From JAGHEK01 sp044426235 (lineage in GTDB: Bacteria; Bacillota; Clostridia; Peptostreptococcales; Peptostreptococcaceae): 13,810 nt of DNA. The stretch spans positions 1-13,810 of the forward strand of contig JAWXUS010000033.1 in assembly GCA_044426235.1 (NCBI GenBank), given 5' to 3'. Below the pieces are notes generated by a model, which searched no databases, was not told where the DNA came from, and saw only the letters and a list, made by a program, of their open reading frames with translations. The position numbers and the translations under genes were made by a program. Below are positions 7,718 through 11,972 of this stretch, in pieces. How positions within the stretch are numbered: the stretch's first letter is position 1; every line of letters starts with the position of its first letter.

Positions 7718-8122
7718 TTATCTTCCAATTTCTAAAGCTTTAGAAATCATATTTTTTTGTGCAGTTAAAGTATCTACATTCGATTCATAAGCACGAGATG
7801 CAGTTATTAAATCAGTCATTTCAACTAAAATATCAACATTTGGATACTCAACGTATCCTTCTTCATTTGCATCTGGATGACTCGGATCATACACTAACCT
7901 AAGAGGTGTATCATCTTCAATTATTTCATCTGCTTTAACACCTAACATTCCTAATTTTTCATCATAATTTTCTGAAAATAAAGCAATCTTTCTAACGTAT
8001 GCACCACCGTCTTCAGTTCTTGTTGTTTGAATATTTGCAACGTTTGAAGATATAACGTCCATTCTAAGCCTTTCTGCTGAAAGTGCACTAGCACTTATTC
8101 TCATCCCACTAAATGCGCTCAT
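7718..8122 (-). CDS. flgC: Flagellar proximal rod protein FlgC
   Basis: FlgC is one of the proximal rod subunits, exported by the flagellar type III apparatus. The 134-residue protein is of normal length. Its N-terminus MSAFSGMRISASALSAERLR and the motif ISSNVANIQTTRTEDGGAYVRK are diagnostic of FlgC; the rod-protein consensus here reads NxANxxTTRT. The C-terminal helix includes NVDILVEMTDLITASRAYESNVDTLTAQKNMI, the standard axial-family end (MxxLIxAxRxYExN). The start is ATG at 8120-8122. Its GGAGGG ribosome site lies inside the last codons of flgB, where it also encodes the terminal Gly-Gly, so the pair is coupled with only two bases between stop and start. Confidence 0.97.
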   Translation of the reverse strand: MSAFSGMRISASALSAERLRMDVISSNVANIQTTRTEDGGAYVRKIALFSENYDEKLGMLGVKADEIIEDDTPLRLVYDPSHPDANEEGYVEYPNVDILVEMTDLITASRAYESNVDTLTAQKNMISKALEIGR

Positions 8123-8124
8123 AA

Positions 8125-8448
8125 TTATCTCCCTCCTATAACACTTTTTGCCATAGCTATTTTTGTATTTGTTAAGCTAACAAGTGCATTATATTGTAAG
8201 CTTGTTGCAGCTTGATTTACTTTTTCATATTCTAAATCAACATTATTCCCATCATTTCTCATACTTCCAGTTTCATCAGTTTTAACATTTATACTTGCTC
8301 TATCAAGATTTGCTTGTAAACTTTCTTCAAATTCTACATATTTTCTTTTATAATTTGGTGTATTTATATTTGCTATATTCTGTGCAATAGTTTGACTTCT
8401 TTCATCCATTGCATTAAGTCCCATTTTTAAAAGTCCGTAAGTTTGCAT
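8125..8448 (-). CDS. flgB: Flagellar proximal rod protein FlgB (short form)
   Basis: FlgB forms the most proximal part of the rod, next to FliE. The motif TIAQNIANINTPNYKRKYVEFEESLQ at about 21-46 is the FlgB signature, and the C-terminus (TNTKIAMAKSVIGGR) matches the family ending in IGGR. At 107 residues it is noticeably shorter than the roughly 130-residue norm; the missing part is the variable central region. The start is ATG at 8446-8448 with GGGAGG at 8456-8461. It is the first gene of the operon, 178 bases after flgM on the same strand, with two terminator-like hairpins and a promoter in between. Confidence 0.95.
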   Translation of the reverse strand: MQTYGLLKMGLNAMDERSQTIAQNIANINTPNYKRKYVEFEESLQANLDRASINVKTDETGSMRNDGNNVDLEYEKVNQAATSLQYNALVSLTNTKIAMAKSVIGGR

Positions 8449-8495
8449 ATATTTTCCTCCCTAATAATTTTATATTTGTATTTATTTTTCTACTT

Positions 8496-8523
8496 ATTAT
8501 ATAAGCTAATTTTATTCGGTCAC
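8496..8523 (-). promoter_or_regulatory. Probable promoter of the flgB-flgE operon
   Basis: On the minus strand GTGACC (8518-8523) and TATAAT (8496-8501) are separated by 16 bases: a vegetative sigma-A-type promoter with a perfect -10 and a weaker -35. Transcription would begin near 8489 and give a leader of about 40 bases. The same stretch also reads as TAAT-N15-ACCGAATA, a partial match to sigma-28, so dual recognition cannot be excluded. Confidence 0.6.
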
Positions 8524-8544
8524 TTTCATCTATTAATTATACTT

Positions 8545-8573
8545 AAAAAAGTTGATTTCTTCAACATTTTTTT
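8545..8573. terminator. Bidirectional hairpin terminator between flgM and flgB
   Basis: A five-base perfect stem, GTTGA (8551-8555) and TCAAC (8561-8565), with a five-base loop, is flanked by an A-run at 8545-8550 and a T-run at 8567-8573. It would work in both directions. On the minus strand it lies just upstream of the flgB promoter and would insulate the operon from flgM transcription. Confidence 0.6.
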
Positions 8574-8611
8574 AAATTTTTATATAAGTTAATAATTTTC
8601 ATTAATTTCAT

Positions 8612-8640
8612 AAAAAAAAGAGCACCTTATAGGAAACTCT
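8612..8640 (-). terminator. Rho-independent terminator of flgM, overlapping its last codons
   Basis: The minus strand reads AGAG, TTT, CC, TATAA, GG, TG, CTCT and then eight T residues (8612-8619). The stem pairs AGAG with CTCT and CC with GG around a small internal loop. The hairpin contains the flgM stop codon (8627-8629). Confidence 0.6.
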
Positions 8641-8905
8641 TATTATTATCTATGTTACTTAAAATCTTTTTAGCAATTTCTCTTGAATCGATTTGATAAG
8701 TACCATTTTCTATTTGATTTTTAATTTGCATTACTCTATCTGAACTCTTTAATTCATCATTCATATTAATTTTATTTAAGTTTTTTGCAGTATTTGATAA
8801 TTCTATTGAATCCATTCTAGTTTCCTTCTTGTTATCTTCTGTAAAATTTGCTTTTTTGTAAGCATTTTGAACTGGAGATAAAAAACTCGTAGCATTTATT
8901 TTCAT
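8627..8905 (-). CDS. flgM: Anti-sigma-28 factor FlgM
   Basis: FlgM binds sigma-28 (FliA/SigD) and keeps late flagellar genes off until the hook-basal body is finished; in many bacteria it is then exported. The 92-residue protein has the FlgM pattern: DSIELSNTAKNLNKI near the middle, then DRVMQIKNQIENGTYQIDSREIAKKILSNI, matching the sigma-binding V..IK..I..GtY.vd...iA..il consensus. I set the start at ATG 8903-8905, because AGGAGG at 8912-8917 is six bases upstream; the frame stays open for 17 more codons that would translate the ribosome site. It is transcribed in the direction of the flgB operon but separated from it by hairpins, so it is probably its own unit. The weak sigma-28-like site upstream would fit the known autoregulation of flgM. 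Confidence 0.9.
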   Translation of the reverse strand: MKINATSFLSPVQNAYKKANFTEDNKKETRMDSIELSNTAKNLNKINMNDELKSSDRVMQIKNQIENGTYQIDSREIAKKILSNIDNNKSFL

Positions 8906-8911
8906 TTTACT

Positions 8912-8917
8912 CCTCCT
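8912..8917 (-). promoter_or_regulatory. Ribosome site that decides the flgM start
   Basis: AGGAGG on the minus strand lies six bases before ATG 8903-8905, so the longer in-frame reading that opens at 8956 is unlikely. Confidence 0.75.
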
Positions 8918-8946
8918 ACCTCTCTCATACCTTATGTTATTATTAG

Positions 8947-8972
8947 TATACGACAACTTTTTAAAAAGTTTA
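8947..8972 (-). promoter_or_regulatory. Possible sigma-28 promoter of flgM containing a 16-bp palindrome
   Basis: On the minus strand TAAA (8969-8972), a 14-base spacer and GTCGTATA (8947-8954) resemble the sigma-28 pattern TAAA-N14/15-GCCGATAA. They match the clearer site before the coiled-coil gene (GCCGTATT) at six of eight -10 positions. A perfect palindrome, AACTTTTTAAAAAGTT (8955-8970), fills the spacer and could bind a regulator. The predicted leader is about 35 bases. Confidence 0.4.
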
Positions 8973-8982
8973 TATGTATATA

Positions 8983-9010
8983 TTTATATTTTTTATAATT
9001 TTTTATTCAA
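8983..9010 (-). promoter_or_regulatory. Alternative sigma-A-type promoter of flgM
   Basis: TTGAAT (9005-9010), a 16-base spacer and TATAAA (8983-8988) on the minus strand form an acceptable vegetative promoter. The region is so AT-rich that chance matches are expected. Confidence 0.35.
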
Positions 9011-9052
9011 TTTCCAAAAAATATAAAAATTTATTTTTTCAAGAAAAATTTT

Positions 9053-9082
9053 GTGACAAATACCTAAGAGCTTGAATATAAT
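9053..9082 (+). promoter_or_regulatory. Candidate promoter of the LytTR-like regulator gene
   Basis: GTGACA (9053-9058) and TATAAT (9077-9082) are 18 bases apart on the plus strand, close to the vegetative consensus. The leader would be about 90 bases. A second TATAAT at 9149-9154 lies nearer the gene but has no good -35. The 274-base gap between flgM and this gene holds only these divergent promoter elements. Confidence 0.45.
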
Positions 9083-9165
9083 CAATTAAGCAATTAGTAA
9101 TTAAATTTTATCGATGTTTAAGTTTTTTTATTTTGTTAATAATCCCTATATAATTATTTGCCACT

Positions 9166-9171
9166 AAGGAG
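9166..9171 (+). promoter_or_regulatory. Ribosome site that implies a TTG start
   Basis: AAGGAG lies eight bases before TTG 9180-9182. The in-frame GTG at 9171-9173 shares its first base with this site and cannot be the start. Confidence 0.65.
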
Positions 9172-9179
9172 TGATTTTT

Positions 9180-9893
9180 TTGCAAATTTATATTTATTCT
9201 AAAAACAATAAAATTAAAAATACACTTGAACAATTTATCTATACTTTTTTTGAAGATAAAGAGATAACATACACTATAACAAAAATTTCTGATGAAATTG
9301 AACTTAATAATATTTCTGATTACGACTTAATTTTTTTTGATACCGATCAAAAACCTACTGATAACATAGATTTTAAAAATACTCATATAATAAAAATTTC
9401 TGATATTTTTTATTATACTTTAAACAATATTTCTAACGAAAACATTTTATTTAAACCTCTTAAATACGATTCTTTCTATTTAGAGTTTAATTCTATTTTT
9501 GAAAAGTTTGTATCTAAAAATAAAAAAGCTAGCGAAAGCATTTTAAGTAAGATAAAACTTTTTAATAAAAAAAAATCAAACAATAAAGAAAGTATAGATT
9601 TTACACAAATTAAAAATATTACTTATATTCATATTTGTTCAAACAAACATTTTATTATTCACACGAAAAATAAATCATACAATGTTTATGATTCGATTGA
9701 AATTTATAATAATACAATTTGTACAAATCTTTTTAGATGTAATAACAATCATTTAATTAGCCTACAAGAAATATCTAGAATTGGTAAATATTTCATAGAA
9801 GTTAATTTTACAATTATTAGTGTAGATAAAAATAAGTTCAATCCTTTAAAGGAAGAACTTATTAAAATCTTAAAAATAAGTTTTAATAGCTAA
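9180..9893 (+). CDS. Divergent LytTR-type regulator with degenerate receiver domain
   Basis: The 237-residue protein has the two-part layout of an AgrA/LytR-type response regulator. Residues 1-110 look like a receiver fold: strand MQIYIYS, then DYDLIFFDTD with Asp54 at the phospho-acceptor position, and FKPLK with Lys92-Pro93. The acidic pair expected after the first strand is replaced by Ser-Lys-Asn-Asn (7-10), so Mg2+-dependent phosphorylation is doubtful. Residues 112-140 are a Lys-rich linker. Residues 144-228 follow the LytTR strand pattern (ITYIHICSNKHFIIHTKN, YNVYDSIE, FTIISVDKNKF). However, the conserved F.R.HrSyIVNL contact segment reads FRCNNNHLISL, so its DNA contacts may differ. 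The start is TTG (see ribosome site at 9166-9171). It is the only plus-strand gene here, divergent from flgM, and ends three bases from the transglycosylase stop. The role is inferred; no paired kinase is visible. Confidence 0.65.
   Translation: MQIYIYSKNNKIKNTLEQFIYTFFEDKEITYTITKISDEIELNNISDYDLIFFDTDQKPTDNIDFKNTHIIKISDIFYYTLNNISNENILFKPLKYDSFYLEFNSIFEKFVSKNKKASESILSKIKLFNKKKSNNKESIDFTQIKNITYIHICSNKHFIIHTKNKSYNVYDSIEIYNNTICTNLFRCNNNHLISLQEISRIGKYFIEVNFTIISVDKNKFNPLKEELIKILKISFNS
9826..9863 (-). terminator. Minus-strand terminator of the transglycosylase gene, inside the regulator's coding region
   Basis: A nine-base stem, AATAAGTTC (9831-9839) with GAACTTATT (9855-9863), is continued by TCCT/AGGA around TTAA. 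On the minus strand it is followed by a short T-run (9832-9828, partly in the stem). It lies 34 bases past the transglycosylase stop and is made of codons of the convergent regulator gene. On the plus strand no T-run follows, so it should act in one direction only. Confidence 0.55.
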
Positions 9894-9896
9894 TTA

Positions 9897-10685
9897 TTAT
9901 ACAAGCTCAGTTTTAAATGTTTTATAGCTATTTATTACCTTTGGAACATAGTTTTGAGTTTCAGTTGGCATTTTGTAAATATCATCAATAGACGTTACTC
10001 CTCTATCTGCCATTCTAGTTGGTCCACCATTATAGGCCATAAGACCCATCTCTATGTCTCCATCATACTTATCTATATAGCTTTTTAAATGTTTAGTTCC
10101 AGCATCAATATTTTCAACTATATCAAATGGATCACTAAGTCCATAATAATTATAGTTTATTGGCATAAGCTGCATAAGCCCTTTTGCACCTGATGATGAA
10201 GTTACATTTGGATTAAAGTTTGATTCAGTCTTTATTACAGCTCTTATTAAATCAGCATCAACTCCATACTTTTCAGCTGAAGTTTCTATTGCTTGTTCGA
10301 TTTCAATAGTTGAGTTTTTATCGCTTAATTTTATTTCAGTAACATTAGTTGAAGTATCCGTATAAGTATTACTTGTTGAAGTATTACTATTTACAAAAAT
10401 ATCTTCTAAAGTGCTACTTCCATTTGTTCCATTAATTATTTCAATTCTACCTATATTTATAGTTACCCCATTTAAATTGTTACTTGAACTATTTTGTCCC
10501 CCACTTGAACAATCACAATCATTTGAATCTTCACCACTTGAGTTACTACTAACATTTGATAATGCAGTTAATAAACTTTTCATAGCTAAATCAAACCCTG
10601 TATTCGTACTCGTTGATGACATATTTTGATTTGCACTAGTTAAAGTGTTTAAAGCACTTAATGTGCTTAATAATTCAATATTCAT
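9897..10685 (-). CDS. Lytic transglycosylase (SLT domain), probably flagellum-associated
   Basis: The C-terminal domain (about 125-258) is a Slt70-like lytic transglycosylase, which cleaves peptidoglycan glycan strands to form 1,6-anhydromuramic ends. Visible motifs are YGVDADLIRAVIKTESNFNP with catalytic Glu154, the GAKGLMQLMP motif at 166-175, then NIDAGTKHLKSYIDKY, the AYNGG motif at 217-221 and ETQNYVPKV. The first 120 residues are Ser/Asn/Thr-rich and probably disordered, with the segment FDLAMKSLLTALS at 31-43 and a Cys-Asp-Cys at 57-59. There is no Sec signal peptide or membrane helix. Because it must act outside the membrane, and sits beside the flagellar operon, export by the flagellar type III route, as for FlgJ-type muramidases, is a reasonable inference. 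It would open the wall for the rod. The start is ATG 10683-10685, with GAGGTGAT at 10691-10698. Confidence 0.85.
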   Translation of the reverse strand: MNIELLSTLSALNTLTSANQNMSSTSTNTGFDLAMKSLLTALSNVSSNSSGEDSNDCDCSSGGQNSSSNNLNGVTINIGRIEIINGTNGSSTLEDIFVNSNTSTSNTYTDTSTNVTEIKLSDKNSTIEIEQAIETSAEKYGVDADLIRAVIKTESNFNPNVTSSSGAKGLMQLMPINYNYYGLSDPFDIVENIDAGTKHLKSYIDKYDGDIEMGLMAYNGGPTRMADRGVTSIDDIYKMPTETQNYVPKVINSYKTFKTELV

Positions 10686-10706
10686 ATAAAATCACCTCTT
10701 TTTATG

Positions 10707-10736
10707 ATTATATCAAACCTTAAAAATTATATCAAA
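10707..10736 (-). promoter_or_regulatory. Promoter of the transglycosylase gene, built from an 11-bp direct repeat
   Basis: TTGATA (10730-10735), a 17-base spacer and TATAAT (10707-10712) on the minus strand give a near-consensus sigma-A promoter. Both boxes lie in two perfect copies of TTTGATATAAT (10726-10736 and 10707-10717 on the plus-strand numbering), 19 bases apart. Transcription would begin near 10700, just before the ribosome site. Confidence 0.6.
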
Positions 10737-10753
10737 TTTTAATTATTAAAGTC

Positions 10754-11806
10754 TTATTCTTCAATAATATATTCAGTAGTTTCCTCTATTATTTCAGTTT
10801 CTATAACTTCAGTTATAATTTCCTTTTTCAATACTTCCTCTACTACTTCTATACTTTCTACATTTTCTTCGATTGTGTGTATTTTAATTTCATCATTTAC
10901 AAGTGGTCTATCTTCAAATATTTTTTGAATAAATTGCATATTATATTTGTTTTTAATTCCTGTATCTGTAATTTCCTCAAAATCAAGATCTACTTTAGTT
11001 GAATTCATCCTTGCAAGTTCAACCATACTTTCATTTCTTTGAAGTTCTATTTCTAATGCCTTTAATTTTTGTTTTTGAGCTATAAGTTCATTCTTTATAA
11101 CTTCAATTTTTTCAATCGCTTGATTTATTGATGAAATCTCATTTTTTTTCTGTCTAACTTCATCCTCTTTTGACTGTATATCTTTTGATAATTGCTTTTG
11201 AACACTACTTTCATCATCTATTTTTTGAGTACTATTTTGTTTTAATTTAAGATCTTTTTCAAGGGATTGTATATCTTTTAAAGTATCATTTTTCTCTGTA
11301 TTTCTATTTTTAACGGTCTTTTTTTGAGTTTTATCAAGTGAAATTTCTTCACTATTTTTTTTATTTTGTATTTGCTGTTGCTTAATTAAAATCTCATTAC
11401 TTAATCTTTTTTGTTCATTTATTGCACGCTCTTGCTCTTTGATTAATTGTTCTTGTTTTCTTAAACTCTCAATCAATCTCTTTTCTTCTTTTAAGTTATT
11501 TTCTTTTTGGATAGTATGATTCATATCTCTTTGTATTTTTAATGACCCACTCTTTAACTTACCCATATCCCTAGTATAATTATCTCTACTTTTAAGTAAA
11601 GTCTTTTCAGTTTGCATCACTTTTTCTTGCTTTTCATTAACACTTACGATTTGATTTTTTACGTTATACTTTTGCGCTTCATCATTTGCAAATTGTAATT
11701 TATTATTTTGATTTGATGCTTTTTTTATCATCTCTAAATTATTTATATTTTGTCTATTTTTATCAAAATTATTGTTAGAGTATGATGTAGTGTTATTAAT
11801 ATTCAT
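10754..11806 (-). CDS. Uncharacterised coiled-coil protein, probable late flagellar gene
   Basis: I do not recognise this 350-residue protein. It has no Cys or Trp, no signal peptide and no membrane helix. Residues 1-50 are Asn-rich and polar. Residues about 55-265 are long charged helices with heptad-like spacing, e.g. LIESLRKQEQLIKEQERAIN and IEKIEVIKNELIAQKQKLKA, broken by a polar patch near 150-175. After a short segment (YNMQFIQKIFEDRPLVNDEI), the tail at 310-350 alternates Val/Ile with Glu/Thr (VVEEVLKKEIITEVIETEII), like beta strands. ATG 11804-11806 follows AGGGTGAG (11811-11818); an in-frame GTG at 11813-11815 lies inside that site. A good sigma-28 promoter lies directly upstream and the transglycosylase 68 bases downstream with no terminator between, so the two may share a transcript. 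A structural or export-related flagellar role is possible but unproven. Confidence 0.75.
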   Translation of the reverse strand: MNINNTTSYSNNNFDKNRQNINNLEMIKKASNQNNKLQFANDEAQKYNVKNQIVSVNEKQEKVMQTEKTLLKSRDNYTRDMGKLKSGSLKIQRDMNHTIQKENNLKEEKRLIESLRKQEQLIKEQERAINEQKRLSNEILIKQQQIQNKKNSEEISLDKTQKKTVKNRNTEKNDTLKDIQSLEKDLKLKQNSTQKIDDESSVQKQLSKDIQSKEDEVRQKKNEISSINQAIEKIEVIKNELIAQKQKLKALEIELQRNESMVELARMNSTKVDLDFEEITDTGIKNKYNMQFIQKIFEDRPLVNDEIKIHTIEENVESIEVVEEVLKKEIITEVIETEIIEETTEYIIEE

Positions 11807-11810
11807 ATAA

Positions 11811-11818
11811 CTCACCCT
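11811..11818 (-). promoter_or_regulatory. Ribosome site that decides the coiled-coil protein start
   Basis: AGGGTGAG on the minus strand is four bases from ATG 11804-11806 and contains the competing in-frame GTG (11813-11815). The ATG is therefore the likely start. Confidence 0.6.
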
Positions 11819-11840
11819 ATTCTATATATATTACTATAAC

Positions 11841-11867
11841 AATACGGCAATCAACTATTAAACTTTA
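11841..11867 (-). promoter_or_regulatory. Sigma-28 (FliA/SigD-type) promoter of the coiled-coil gene
   Basis: The minus strand reads TAAAGTTT (11860-11867) and GCCGTATT (11841-11848), with 15 bases between TAAA and GCCG. The known sigma-28 consensus is TAAAGTTT-N11-GCCGATAA. The -35 is an exact eight-base match, the spacing is exact and the GCCG core of the -10 is exact. Transcription would start near 11834 and leave a leader of about 28 bases. Confidence 0.75.
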
Positions 11868-11892
11868 CATTAAATTCACATTAAATTCATAA

Positions 11893-11919
11893 AACAAAAC
11901 ACCATATAAAAATATGGCG
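11893..11919. terminator. Bidirectional terminator after the surface protein gene
   Basis: An eight-base stem with one G-U pair, CACCATAT (11900-11907) and ATATGGCG (11912-11919), has an A4 loop and AAAAC/GTTTT flanks. On the minus strand it is followed by TTTTGTTTT. It separates the surface-protein gene from the sigma-28 promoter just downstream. Confidence 0.65.
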
Positions 11920-11938
11920 TTTTCATCTTTTTATTACT

Positions 11939-11972
11939 TACATAATTAATTATTTTATAATTTAATTATGTA
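11939..11972. repeat. 11-bp inverted repeat spanning the stop codon of the surface protein gene
   Basis: TACATAATTAA (11939-11949) and TTAATTATGTA (11962-11972) are perfect reverse complements with a 12-base loop. The right arm contains the stop codon (11962-11964). It could form a second 3' hairpin ahead of the main terminator and protect the mRNA end. No T-run follows directly. Confidence 0.45.

Noticed and set aside
8449..8626. A c-di-GMP riboswitch before flgB, as in Clostridioides difficile
   Set aside because: The hairpins here are short terminators with T-runs, and the leader after the promoter is about 40 bases, too short for the aptamer.
9113..9143. GTT-containing repeats before the regulator gene as LytTR binding sites
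   Set aside because: Their spacing (13 and 19 bases) does not fit the known LytTR direct-repeat spacing and the 9-mer consensus is poor.
9885..9932. AATAGCTA/TAGCTATT inverted repeat as a plus-strand terminator of the LytTR-like regulator gene
   Set aside because: The loop is over 30 bases and no clear T-run follows, so termination there is not supported.
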